26,012 nt of DNA from Spirogloea muscicola (GCA_009602725.1 WELB01000087.1:556386-582397); one strand, 5' to 3'; positions 12,301 to 22,143 are shown, numbered from the stretch's first letter. Notes: generated by a model not told the origin, from the sequence alone. Made by a program: numbers and translations.

Positions 12301-15300
12301 CCAACCTACCCTCGTCTACGTACATGCGGGGTCCAGGTTCTCTGTCAGATCCAATGAAGCTACTTGTTCTTTATGACTGGCCTGCTCTTCTTCTCTCCTA
12401 TTCACCTTTCGTCAATTTCTGATTTTCAAGCAAGACGGAGCTTATATGTTCCTGATAGTCAAGATGTCGCTACCTGCACACGGCCTCATTTATGCATAAT
12501 TCTCGCTTCCTGCAGGATATGTTGAAGCAGTATTCTTTGCAGAGACTATGATTGAGCATGCAGCAAAAAGCATAAACATGCCAGCCCACGAGGTCAAACA
12601 CATGAACATGTACGAGAGAGGCGATGTTATCCCCACGAAGCAGATCTTAAGTTACTGCAACGCTAAGATGGTGTTCGAGAGTATGAAGGTATTTGTAACC
12701 TTAGTGCAACTTTCTGAGGGTTCCTAACCAGGAGAATTGCGACCTGCAGAAAATTAGCTAGTGTCAATCGACCTCCCTCTATGACTGCAGGCAACTGATG
12801 CAATCTGCGAGTTGCAATACGCTTGTTGGTCCACATCTAAAACAGTTAGACACAGATGGATGTAATCACTACGCAAAGAGAGAATTCAGTCCAGAGCTCA
12901 TGGTTGAGAATCTCACATCTGCAGCCTTCTTTGTTGTGTGCTTGCTCCACGCGGACAGAATGACAGCAACTACGTGAGCAGGTTGAAGGATGTGGAAAGG
13001 TACAACAAAGGCAGTCGATGGGCGAAGAGGGGCATCAACATGATGCCTATCAGATTCTCTGCTGCCTGGCATTTCCTGCAATATACAGCGATGGTGAACG
13101 TGTACCCAGATGGAAGTGTGGTGGTGCATCAATCAGGCATCGAATGTGGTCAGGGCCTTGATGTCAAAGTCGCGCAGGTACTTGATTCGTGGCCCCTCCC
13201 ATTTTGTTCGCGCTCCATTGGGAATACTCGTCTCTTAAGTAAAGAATGCCAATCTTACTTTCCAGCTTTGGAGCTATTGAAAATGTCTTTTCCTGGCACC
13301 ATAACCAACAGTCTGCTTACTTGGCTGGTCCCTGTAGGTAGCAGCATTGACTCTGGGCATGTCAGCAGGCGGCGGCGTGCCCCTGGAGAAGATTCGGGTC
13401 GAAGCTGTTGACACAAATGTTGCCAGCAATGGTTCCTGTACTGGGGGTTCAGTGACCTCTGAGCTGAATGCCATGGCTGTTCGGGTATTCCCTCCCTATC
13501 CAGAGTGAAAGGAGACTTGGGCCTCAGTGATCACCAGTAGATGATGAAGTCATGAGAACCAATACGTTGTCAGATATCGTTCAAAAGCTTCACGTTCTAG
13601 CTGCTGTATGGGAGGGGAACAGATTGAGCATGGGTGTTCATGAATAATCTTTGCTACTTGTCAGGAAGCTTGCAAAATCATCGTAAAGCGCCTCGAGGTG
13701 GTTGCTGCCATGATGGCTATCCATGGCGGAGATCAGCCAGAATGGGAGGAGCTGGTTTACAATGCTGTTGTTGCAGGGGTAGATCTGCAGGCTCGAAGTC
13801 GCATCCATCCCCCCCAAAGCAAGGGTGGCACTTTTCAGTATGTCAATTTGCTGCAACACTTCTGTAGTCCTGCTTGGATGCAGTTGTCAGTTAAAACCAC
13901 CATTTGGACCACTGCTCTTTGGAAAAGATTGGGGTCCTATCCTCTGGTGTTGCGATCAAACATCTTGTTTATACGACCCTTGAACCAGGTACATGTCTTA
14001 TGGAGCAGCAGTCAGTGAGGTGGAGGTTGACATCCTCACAGGTGTGCAACTATCTTGTGGTCCTCACATACATAGTTGTCCTCGCATACATTTTTGACCA
14101 TGCACAAGGCAACAAGCTCTCCACATAATACAAAGTTTTGAGGATATTCAACAAAAGTGGTGAAGATGGTGGAATGGCTATGCTTGCTTGCTCGTTGTGC
14201 TAAAGAATCTGGACAATTGAGAATCTGCATGAGCAATGGAGGAGCATTGGAACGTCCTTTCAATTGGGGCTGCCAACATGCAGAATCTTGTCTGATGTGC
14301 AATTGGTCTTGGGGAACAGGCGACACGCGGATTCTCCGTTCAGACGTATTACTGGATTGCGGCACAAGCTTAAATCCTGCAGTGGATGTAGGACAGGTCG
14401 GCAAATGCAAGCTCTCAATGACATCTGAGGTTGACAGCTTCTGTAGAGGACCATGAATCCAGAATAATCCGTTCAGACGTATTACTGGATTGCGGCACAA
14501 GCTTAAATCCTGCAGTGGATGTAGGACAGGTCGGCAAATGCAAGTTCTCAATGACATCTGAGGTTGACAGCTTCTGTAGAGGACCATGAATCCAGAAGCT
14601 TAGAGCTGTGAAGAGTTGAGCTGACTATGTCGTCTTTGAATCAGATGAGACAACCAGTTGCTTACAGGCATTTCTGCTTGCATGTAGGTCCATGGAGCGT
14701 TTATCATGGGCATCGGCTACTATCTGATGGAGGAATGTGCTTTTGACAATAACACTGGCAAGGTACATCCAGCAAGCTTGCAGCTCAACTTGCAGCTCAG
14801 TGCACTACCTTAAGCTGCACTTGGTTCAAGACTGTGCATGAGTATTCCAAGAGCTGTCAACCGCAGAACATTAAAATCTTCAAGGCTCGTGAACATGCAG
14901 TCACCCAACCGCTTTGCACGTTGTCAAGGCCAGTGCTTGAAGACCACTTCGCAAATTCTAAACAACCCAGCAGCTCCTGACATTGTCATAAGCTTAGGTC
15001 AGATTTTGTGGGTTTCCATTCAGCTGCTGACTGATGACACTTGGGAGTACAAAGTGGCACTGAGCAAGGACATCCCACGAGACTTTAGGGTGGCACTCCT
15101 TCGAAACTCAGCAAATCCTTCTGGTTTTCTACGCTCCAAGGTAAGATTCTCAGAGGCATTGAATATATATATACATGTTCTTCAGACACTGTCTTCCTGT
15201 ATCCTCGTCTTGAACCCTCAATAACACCGCAGTATCATAATTTAGTATGCGTGTGTGACGGCTTGCATCCTGGTAGCTGATGCTTGACATCTGACTTGGT

Positions 15301-15684
15301 TTGACAGAAGTCCGGAGAACCTCCTCTTGGACTTGCTGCCAGGTAGGTTGGTGACTACCTCGTCTCGTTTCAAGGAACTTGCAAGTAGTGCCTCACATAC
15401 TTTTGTATCACTTGCTCTCATTTCATAAGAGTCGATGTTGAGCATGCTGTCGACTTGTCATTTGCAATGAGTTGTCATTTTCGGGCATACAGTGATGATA
15501 GCAGTTGTTTTCTTGCAGTGTGCTGATAGCGGTCGCAATGGCATTATCTGCGGCACGTGCCGAGTCTGGTGATGCCTCGTGGGTGTCTCTCAGCGCACCA
15601 GCAACTGTTGAGAAGGTGGCTTTGGCTACGCCTGTCAGTCTGAATGACCTTTTGAATGACCTCTCTAACTGCCTTGGGGCTTAG
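6320..15684 (+). CDS. Molybdenum hydroxylase, aldehyde-oxidase-like (XDH/AO family), 27 exons
   Basis: Exons: 6320-6691, 6992-7077, 7249-7702, 7958-8294, 8562-8665, 8864-9031, 9364-9405, 9549-9605, 9731-9921, 10143-10221, 10466-10595, 10827-10876, 10999-11109, 11213-11263, 11524-11661, 11896-11994, 12192-12336, 12516-12688, 12959-13177, 13338-13484, 13665-13837, 13989-14041, 14320-14396, 14688-14762, 15024-15140, 15308-15342, 15519-15684. They sum to 1282 codons plus TAG, near the usual 1330. Domains in order: two [2Fe-2S] clusters (Cys51/56/59/77; Cys117/120/152/154), a FAD domain with GSTSTGIY and SVSGNLVLA, and the Mo-cofactor domains with ECGQGL and the catalytic Glu in GEPP (about Glu1220). 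The usual xanthine dehydrogenase Glu and Arg that hold the purine are Ile758 and Met837 here, which points to aldehyde oxidase-like chemistry. The Gln next to molybdenum appears as Cys696. Family members are cytosolic or peroxisomal homodimers. The 12689-12958 junction is least certain: about eight family residues seem missing and a microexon near 12791 is possible. Confidence 0.88.
11662..11895 (+). other. GC-AG intron 15 of the molybdenum hydroxylase
   Basis: The exon before it ends ATG-CAG and is followed by gcaaat. No GT lies nearby that would keep the protein. Joining to the acceptor at 11895 gives STNMQ then AVGGRSPYMIKYKVG, as expected at this point in the family. Confidence 0.75.
14335..14597 (+). 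repeat. Tandem duplication of exon 23 and part of its following intron
   Basis: Two 130-bp units (14335-14464 and 14468-14597) differ at one base and are separated by taa, giving a period of 133 bp. Unit 1 holds most of exon 23 and its donor; unit 2 repeats them. Unit 2 lacks the normal acceptor but has an internal one (gttcag ending at 14476). An exon 14477-14529 from unit 2 would join exon 22 in frame and replace exon 23, dropping eight residues. Using both copies shifts the frame to a stop. Confidence 0.95.
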
Positions 15685-16540
15685 AGAGGGGTTACTGGTC
15701 TGCTATTCTCGCTATTCAGGTAGACGAGCTAACTATAAGCACAGGTACTTGAAAGCTTCATCGCTTAGGCCTCACCTTTAGCTCCTGTATATAAGTATTG
15801 CAATTACACTCTGGTCGGTTTGACAGCCGCATTGGCCACTGTGCACTGCTGGACGAGAACCAAAAACCACTCAAGAAGCTCCCTTCTGTCATAACCAAGA
15901 CAAGAAGCAGCAGGATACTTGTGGAGGCTGATCAGTAAATTATTGCGATGATCATCAAGGTCCACACAAGAAACTCACCTCATAAGCTTTCCTCTTCATC
16001 TTCACTATTGATTAGATCTCGCTCACGCAGGCATAAGCAGAGTGAGTGTGCAGGCACACTCATAGGATGCTTGCACATGGCAGCCTAAGCTTAACTGCTC
16101 ACCCAACAACGATCAGGTCGAACTGTCAGCAGAGTACTTTTGGACGTGCCATACTATCAAACCATTCAGGAACAACACATTCAACTATGAGTAGATGGGC
16201 GTCTAGATGAACTGAAAGACGACCATCGAACATCGACAACGATTCAGCAGGTGTGACACGCTTATTTAATGCAAACCTAGACGACGTTAAGGACACCAAC
16301 TCTACAGCACTTGTTGTCACCTGGCCGATAAAGCCGATGCTGGAGAGAGGAAGCATGGCCAGATTGACTGGAGAGCACTGCCTTCAGACACCTCTAAAAG
16401 GGGACCTATTGTGAACCTTCAGTCAGACCACACAAACCCCGTCCCCAATCTCACGCTTGCTCGCGGCAATGTCGGTACTGCTCAATGCTGCCTCAGGGCC
16501 CGGCCGGCATGAAGAAGTGAGCTCTACCAGAGGAAAGAGA
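15685..16540. other. 3' flank of the molybdenum hydroxylase up to the LINE
   Basis: This interval holds the probable 3' untranslated region of the oxidase and then unassigned DNA. There is a 76-codon open frame on the minus strand (16126-16356) that I do not recognise. I see no RNA gene or terminal repeat. Confidence 0.4.
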
Positions 16541-16630
16541 TCGTGTATTAGAAAGAAATGTAGGCCAAATGGCCAGGTACAAAGGCAAGCACATCTAAAA
16601 ATCTACATAACCTACAGCAGATTGACCCGC

Positions 16631-19600
16631 TCAATAACCACGGGTCAAAACATAAAGGTCACTACTCGATGCATGAATACTAGATGCCAGGAACGGAGCC
16701 CTTCTGCCACCTACTAGAGCTCGCCCAGCTTTCTGGTGCAAGGCACTAGCCTGAGCACGCTGCAAACAGGCCGAAACTCGACGTCGCAAGAGCGACAGAT
16801 ATGCAGCTGGCAAGCCCATCTCAGCCGGAAACACATCTGCGCGTCGAGTGTAGCCTAGATTGGCAATGTTTTGAAGCAGAGTGTGGAAGCGAGGACCCAG
16901 ACAGCCAAAGATGTCGATTGCAGCTGGCAGGAGTTGATCGCATTGGGGGTAATCGGAGTAATGCCGCAGTTTTCTTTGCTCTGCTCCGCCCACTGCGTGC
17001 CCAGCAATGTGTGTTGATGCTGGGCCTTTATATGCCTCCGTAACAACAACGTCGACCAGGGCCCGTGGTCCTCCACCAGGTTGCACGCCCACAATGTCAA
17101 GTGTGCGGCGATGATGACGTCCCTGGGCGTCCGTGGTGATAGGCATGATATTGTTGACTTCCACGACCGCACGGTAGCCGGCGTCGCGCATCAAGCCCGC
17201 CAGGGCATCGCGAAGGAGGTTGTGAATGCCCACCACTTCTGGTCCAGTGGGGCATCTCAGCATGTGAGTGGCGAGCACAGCACCCTCTGCACGGAAGCCG
17301 CACTCGCACTGGCGCACCCCAATCAGGCAATTAGGTGGGAGGCCGAGGAAGAGTTGAAGCGATGTCCGAAAGGCCTCGGAGCTGATGCTGAAGGCGTTGG
17401 CGACGGGGGGAGAGGTGATCCAGTCAGTGGCACCAGGTGTGGCCAGAGAAGTGAGTCTTGCCAAGCTCCTCGGATTGTTCTGAATCTCTGGCAGCCTCCT
17501 CAACCTTCTGCGGCGTTCGTCTTCCACTGCCGTAACCAGTCTGGATTGTGCCCCTCTATCAGAAGCTTGGGCGAGGGTGGAGAATGGCGTGAGTAGGGGT
17601 TGGAGAGAGGGGAAAGAGCTGATGGCTGAGTCGCGGATGCTCCTCAGATCCGCTTGGAAGGGGAAGGAGCCTTCCTCCACATTGCGTACAGGGTCGTGGA
17701 GGCAAGGGAAGCGCATGGGGAGCAGGGAGGCGATCTGGTGCCAGCAGCCCAGGAAGGCTGCTTGCGCCGTCTGCTCCAACGACCGGCAGCCAAGGCCGCC
17801 CATGCGAGTAGGGAGGGAGGCCTGGAGGGAAGCTGAAGCTGAGGGGAAAGATGAAGAATGTAGTAGGGCTGCCAGGGACTGCTGAAGGGAGTCATCATAT
17901 TCCTTGTAGAGCTCCGCCACCATGCCCAATGGGGCAACTGTCCGTTGCAGATAGCAAGCCCGTTGGCCGATGCAGCGGGTGAGGATGGCCAACGCCAGCT
18001 GCGTGTCCCCAAGGAGGGGAAGGGAAGGGAGGGGGGCGAGGTGTTTTTGAAGGCGTTCCCGCAAGTCCACCGCCACGTGAGCTGGTGTACCGAAGGGGAC
18101 CTTGAGGATGGCCAGCCCATTGGCAGGGGTCTGACAGCCGTGGGGGAGCTGAAGGTTGGCAGGGAGACCGCGTGGGGACCAGGCCACGCTCTTGGACGGG
18201 CAAACCCGCAGGCCCATCAGGTCCAATTCGCGAACGAGCAAGGGGTAAGCCGCCATGACTTCAGCTGGAGGTCCAATGATGTGTGTGTCATCCGCGTAGG
18301 AAGGGAAGAGGAGGTATGGGTGTTGGCTCTGGGTGCGCCGAATAGCCCGGCAATGTGCCAATGCAAACAGGATTGGGCTAAGGGGATCCCCCTGGCGTGT
18401 GCCAGAAGATGACCACAGCGTCTTCCACGACTCTCCTGCTTGCCACAGCAGCCGCCCTGGGCGTCCATAGGCCATGAGGAAAAAGGGTATAAGGGAAGGG
18501 AAGTGGTCGCGCAGCTCCTCCATAATGACGCTGCGCTCCACTGTATTAAAGGCGTTAGTGATATCCAGCCCAAGGACCATCATTGAAGGGTCCACATCGA
18601 GAGCGGCACGGATGCCGTGGATGAGGGCCTCCGCCCCGCAGGACATGCCAGCACCAAATTGGTGGGGTGATAGATGGCTGGTCAGCTGGGGTTTCAGCTC
18701 GCTGCACACGGCCTTTGATACCAGCCGCATGACAACCTCCGTCATCGCAATGGGTCTCACTCCGCCTGTTGGCTTTGCAAGGGCTAGCAGGTGGCTGGAG
18801 TTTAAGGCATCAGCAATGCGTGGTGGAATGGCAGCCCTGGCGATGTGCCGGCAGGTGGACAGGAACAGGGAGAAGCTCCTCTCATCCCCATCAAGAAATA
18901 GGTCCTGTAGGTGCTCAAAGAGCCATCCAGAAGGGCCTCCAGACACCATTCGGGGGGCTTTGGTCAGGGCCACACGGAGCGCCTCTGCCGATAGGTCAAG
19001 AGGATTGGGGAGCTCGCCGGCCCAGGGCTCAAGGGGGTGTTGTGGAGGGGGGTGGAGCTGTCGCAAGATAGCCTCTGTGGCGTCGTTGGTAGTAGCCAGG
19101 GGGTCAGGGCAAAGGGCCTGAGCGGCCCGGGAAAGTTCTCCTGCCCTGCCAAAGCGTCTTGCGCGCGCTAGAATGCCAGCTGTGGACTGTTGAGAGGGCT
19201 GGTTGACTGATCCATTGCGCGCGCGCCGCTGAGAGAGCGTGACCCGAGCAGCTGCTGCACGTTGCTGAGCCAACTCCTCCCATTTTCCACTTGAAAATTT
19301 TGCCAGTCTGTCTTGGAAAGTCTTGCGGCCTCCGACACCAAAAGAGGGAAGATGGCCAAGAACAAGCTTGGGGAAAAGCATGTACAAGGCCCAGGCCGCC
19401 TCGTCCATAGAGTCCGCTTCGATGCGAGCAAGGTAAGGTGTAAGAACCTTGATGCACTCACGACGTGCCCATCTGGGAACGTGGCGTAGGTTTTGGATGC
19501 CGTCAGGGATGAGGAGGGAGGTGAGGTCCACTGTGGCAGCCCAATGCCAGCTCTCTGAAGAAGGGGGTGGTGGAGGCCGGACGGTGCCCGGCACATGTGA

Positions 19601-20572
19601 ACTTGCTGCCAGCTCCTGCTGATTCTGGCGATTGTGGCAGTGATAGGCATGGACTGGCAGCCCTCTCGTGCGGAATCGTTGCTGGCACACTGGGCAGGGG
19701 ACTCTCTGATCTGGAGCATTTGGGAGGCCCGCGTGGAATGGTCTCGGGTCGTGAGACCGACCCTGCTGATGGCGAGGTCGTACGTGATGGTCACCAGCTG
19801 GATGGCGTCTCATGACAGCAGGTTGAGGCAGCAAGGGAGAAAAAGGTACGGGAAGGGGTAGCAGGGGAGGTAGAGGAGGCAATGGTGGCGGCGGCGGCAC
19901 TGGTGGTGGTGGTGGTGGTGGTGGTGGTGGTGGTGGTGGTGGTGGTGGCTCCGGGGCAGGGACTGGTGAAGGCAATGGTGAATGCACGGCTGGAGCTTGG
20001 GGAAGAGATGGGCGTTGCCTTCGAACTGAGAGTAGATGCAGCAGACTTCGCGGCCGGCAGGGAAGAGGGGGCCCGTCCGCAGTAGAGGAGTCGCTTGACT
20101 GTGCCGGGCTGATGACAATTCCGACTCGGGGGTCCATGTTGAGGGCCTCGGACTCTGCATCCGAGGAGGCCGAGCCGGGGTCCGCAAGCCGAGCCATCTC
20201 ATCAGGGGCAGGGACTGAAGGGACTGCAGGGAGGGGCTCGGGCTCCATAGCCGTCGTCGGGGAGGAGCGTGAAGAAGCTGAAGAAGCTGAAAGGGGGGGG
20301 GGGGTTGAAGGAGTGGGAAGGTCGGCCACTAAGGCAATGGCAGCCCTCGTTGCAGCAGTCGAGCTGCGGGTGCGGTAAGGGCGAGGGGCGCGCCGAGACG
20401 GGCTGCGCGCCGCGCCTCGACCTTTGGCAGCCGCCATGGCGGTGGGATCGGCCAGCGGGCGGTGGGCGGTGGGCGGCGGGCGGCGGCGACAGCCAAAGAG
20501 GGGGTGAGGGCTGTGACAATCGACAACAAGGTCCGAAAGGGCCGAAAAGTGCTGAAATACAGAAATTCTCAC
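16631..20572 (-). CDS. LINE polyprotein: zinc finger, reverse transcriptase, endonuclease (1313 aa)
   Basis: One uninterrupted frame. Residues 1-290 are low-complexity and rich in Pro, Ala and Ser, with a polyproline run near 206-224 encoded by a GGT/ACC tract. A C2H2-like finger (CPVC...H...H) lies near 293-318 and may bind nucleic acid. Reverse transcriptase spans about 595-800, with LDITNAFNTV near 667, TRQGDPLSP and the catalytic YADD near 759. Near 1086 is a C-x-C-x11-H-x3-C finger, then LDIVG...LVDVVV near 1155-1179, which fits the acidic core of the R2-type restriction-like endonuclease, followed by HYSDYPQCD. Such enzymes nick the target and prime reverse transcription from it. The frame opens at 20572, but Met 46 (20437) has a much better start context (gccATGGcg) and may be the true start. 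The intact frame suggests recent mobility. Confidence 0.88.
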   Translation of the reverse strand: MRISVFQHFSALSDLVVDCHSPHPLFGCRRRPPPTAHRPLADPTAMAAAKGRGAARSPSRRAPRPYRTRSSTAATRAAIALVADLPTPSTPPPLSASSASSRSSPTTAMEPEPLPAVPSVPAPDEMARLADPGSASSDAESEALNMDPRVGIVISPAQSSDSSTADGPPLPCRPRSLLHLLSVRRQRPSLPQAPAVHSPLPSPVPAPEPPPPPPPPPPPPPPPPVPPPPPLPPLPPLLPLPVPFSPLLPQPAVMRRHPAGDHHVRPRHQQGRSHDPRPFHAGLPNAPDQRVPCPVCQQRFRTRGLPVHAYHCHNRQNQQELAASSHVPGTVRPPPPPSSESWHWAATVDLTSLLIPDGIQNLRHVPRWARRECIKVLTPYLARIEADSMDEAAWALYMLFPKLVLGHLPSFGVGGRKTFQDRLAKFSSGKWEELAQQRAAAARVTLSQRRARNGSVNQPSQQSTAGILARARRFGRAGELSRAAQALCPDPLATTNDATEAILRQLHPPPQHPLEPWAGELPNPLDLSAEALRVALTKAPRMVSGGPSGWLFEHLQDLFLDGDERSFSLFLSTCRHIARAAIPPRIADALNSSHLLALAKPTGGVRPIAMTEVVMRLVSKAVCSELKPQLTSHLSPHQFGAGMSCGAEALIHGIRAALDVDPSMMVLGLDITNAFNTVERSVIMEELRDHFPSLIPFFLMAYGRPGRLLWQAGESWKTLWSSSGTRQGDPLSPILFALAHCRAIRRTQSQHPYLLFPSYADDTHIIGPPAEVMAAYPLLVRELDLMGLRVCPSKSVAWSPRGLPANLQLPHGCQTPANGLAILKVPFGTPAHVAVDLRERLQKHLAPLPSLPLLGDTQLALAILTRCIGQRACYLQRTVAPLGMVAELYKEYDDSLQQSLAALLHSSSFPSASASLQASLPTRMGGLGCRSLEQTAQAAFLGCWHQIASLLPMRFPCLHDPVRNVEEGSFPFQADLRSIRDSAISSFPSLQPLLTPFSTLAQASDRGAQSRLVTAVEDERRRRLRRLPEIQNNPRSLARLTSLATPGATDWITSPPVANAFSISSEAFRTSLQLFLGLPPNCLIGVRQCECGFRAEGAVLATHMLRCPTGPEVVGIHNLLRDALAGLMRDAGYRAVVEVNNIMPITTDAQGRHHRRTLDIVGVQPGGGPRALVDVVVTEAYKGPASTHIAGHAVGGAEQRKLRHYSDYPQCDQLLPAAIDIFGCLGPRFHTLLQNIANLGYTRRADVFPAEMGLPAAYLSLLRRRVSACLQRAQASALHQKAGRALVGGRRAPFLASSIHASSSDLYVLTRGY
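19897..19950. repeat. GGT trinucleotide tract inside the LINE ORF
   Basis: A run of GGT units on the plus strand encodes the LINE polyproline segment on the minus strand. It also produces false poly-Val and poly-His frames. Confidence 0.9.
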
Positions 20573-20617
20573 TTAGTAACCTCTACTTGACCTTAGGCAC
20601 CTTAGTTTAGGTCTCCA

Positions 20618-20860
20618 TATCATGTAGCCTTGTTTAGTTTGCACTAAAACTCTGCCTGAACAATGTATTGGCTTGAATTGGCCTCCATTTCCTTTCATGC
20701 GCCCCGCGGGCCTTCCCTCTTTCCGGCGGCTAGTCTTTCGTGACTTGCGGCCGCTATAAGAGAGAAGGCGCGCGGGGCGCATGAAATGAAAGGGAGGCCA
20801 ATCCAAGCCGATACAATGTTCAGGCAGAGTCTAGGGCAAACTAAACAGGGCTACATAATA
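20618..20860. mobile_element. Foldback / MITE-like element with about 100-bp inverted arms
   Basis: The left arm (about 20618-20722) and right arm (about 20757-20860) are imperfect reverse complements over roughly 105 bp, around a loop of about 34 bp. Shared blocks include tgtttagtttgc, ctctgcctgaaca and ttcatgcgccccgcg. The outer ends read tatcatgtagcc and, as reverse complement, tattatgtagcc. It has no coding capacity, so it fits a non-autonomous foldback element. The flanks suggest at most a TA duplication and do not settle the superfamily. Confidence 0.85.
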
Positions 20861-20864
20861 CGAA

Positions 20865-20888
20865 GGTGACTGCCGGGAAGCAGTCACC
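20865..20888. repeat. Perfect 9-bp hairpin beside the foldback element
   Basis: The sequence ggtgactgc, a six-base loop, then gcagtcacc forms a perfect hairpin five bases after the foldback element ends. It may be part of the repeat that continues to about 21000. No T-run follows, so I do not call it a terminator. Confidence 0.7.
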
Positions 20889-20937
20889 TCTAGCGGCAGC
20901 CTCTGGCTGTTACTTAGCGCTTCCCCTGGCCCCCTTC

Positions 20938-21000
20938 TCGTACTCTGTTCATTCTTTTTCGGGCTGGTTGTTCCAGCCCCTATTCTCAATGGGCGAGCAC
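20938..21000 (-). repeat. Inverted copy of the hairpin repeat family clustered at 25.4-25.95 kb
   Basis: Read on the minus strand this segment runs gctcgcccat, then ggggctgg, a short loop, ccagcccgaaaaagaatg. It aligns closely with 25887-25942 on the plus strand. The hairpin stem is 7 bp (20961-20967 with 20973-20979). Confidence 0.75.
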
Positions 21001-22143
21001 TTTCTTCTGGCTTTCGTCGAGCACGGCCAGCACGCTGTTGCAAGACGTTGGCCGGAACGGGACGCCGACCAGCTCCCCACCAGGGCAGGTGCAAAGAACG
21101 CGGCGGGCAAGCGGGCGGCTGGGTGACGGGCGGCTGCCGTCAGTGGTGGGGGGCGGCAGTCGCCGGCGCCCTTTGGGGCGTTGACCGCGGGCGCTTTCCC
21201 CCGACGGCGGGAAACCGTAAGTAGGGAACTGGCGTCAGTCAGTCTGCTCCATAAGTAGAAGTGCCCAGTAAGTGGGATCGGTCGATAAATTTGAAGGAGC
21301 AGCGCGTTGAAGGGAGCCGTCGCAGCCGAGAGCTGCCCAGCCGGAGGAGGCGATCGCCCCGCGCCCCGGCCACTCGCCGTGGCCGCTGGCCAGCACCGGC
21401 TTCCCCGACGGGACCGCCGCCGCCGCCAGTGCCAGAGACGGTGGCGACGGCCTTGCGCCAGCGTCGGCGCTCCACGCTCCGCTCAGGTGCGAGGCCCCTT
21501 CTCCACTCCCAGCATTTGGCACAGTGCTGCGGAGGGCAGAAGCTGAGTGGCGGCTACTGCCTCAATAAGGCCCTGCATGGCGGCTCGATCGGCCACTTAC
21601 GGACCCTGCATTCCCCGTCAGACGCGTCTCTCTGAGCTGAGAGCGTGGCTCGTTTACGCGTGCAGCAGCAGCGAGCTTACCTGCTGCGGCGTCGCCTGTG
21701 GCATAGCTCCATGTCTATGAGCAAGAGATACTTTGTATAGTGCAGACTCGCCAGTAAGTACTGCACGCTGCCTCCTGCAGCTGCTGGACTAGATCTACAG
21801 ACTGTATATTAACTCCATCCGCTGTGTCTCCCTGCAATTGTTATCATGTTGCAAAATTGTGTTCTAACACGGCACTCACTGATTGTAGCTTGTTTACTGC
21901 AGGCATGGGGATTCCTTGTGACCCCGAGTTCCTGCCAGGGGACGCAAAATAGAGCTCGCGAATTAGGTACAGAGGCAGTAACTCTGGTACTTTGTGCACT
22001 TTCCGGCAGCAGTAGCTTTCATTCACACCTCTGGCCCCAACTTCACCTCATTATCTACATTAGCTGAATGTGGGAACAGTGACAATTTGAAATCTGAGTT
22101 ACAATACCCCTTCTGCATGTCGCAGAGTACCTTGCACAGCAAG
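21001..22143. other. Region upstream of the pectate lyase gene
   Basis: The stretch 21040-21500 is very GC-rich and 21700-22143 is closer to neutral. It probably holds the promoter and perhaps 5' untranslated exons of the lyase gene; a tatatta sequence near 21805 is a weak TATA candidate. The 124-codon open frame at 21261-21635 is Arg/Pro/Ser-rich low complexity and I do not regard it as a gene. Confidence 0.35.

Larger units (their letters stand above)
16541..20572 (-). mobile_element. LINE (non-LTR retrotransposon) with restriction-like endonuclease
   Basis: The element reads on the minus strand and has a single long ORF with reverse transcriptase followed by a restriction-like endonuclease, with no LTRs or integrase. 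Its 3' end is placed near 16541 because the roughly 90 bp after the stop codon matches a second, truncated copy at 25574-25680 and the similarity fades there. The 5' end lies at or beyond 20572, before the foldback element at 20618. No target-site duplication could be recognised. Confidence 0.8.

Noticed and set aside
6320-15684. Calling the oxidase a plain xanthine dehydrogenase
   Set aside because: The purine-binding Glu and Arg positions are Ile and Met, so the more careful call is aldehyde-oxidase-like within the family.
16126-16356. 76-codon minus-strand frame after the oxidase gene
   Set aside because: No recognisable motif and no supporting neighbours; length is within chance.
21261-21635. 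124-codon plus-strand frame in GC-rich DNA
   Set aside because: Composition is Arg/Pro/Ser low complexity and overlapping frames are open too, as expected from high GC.
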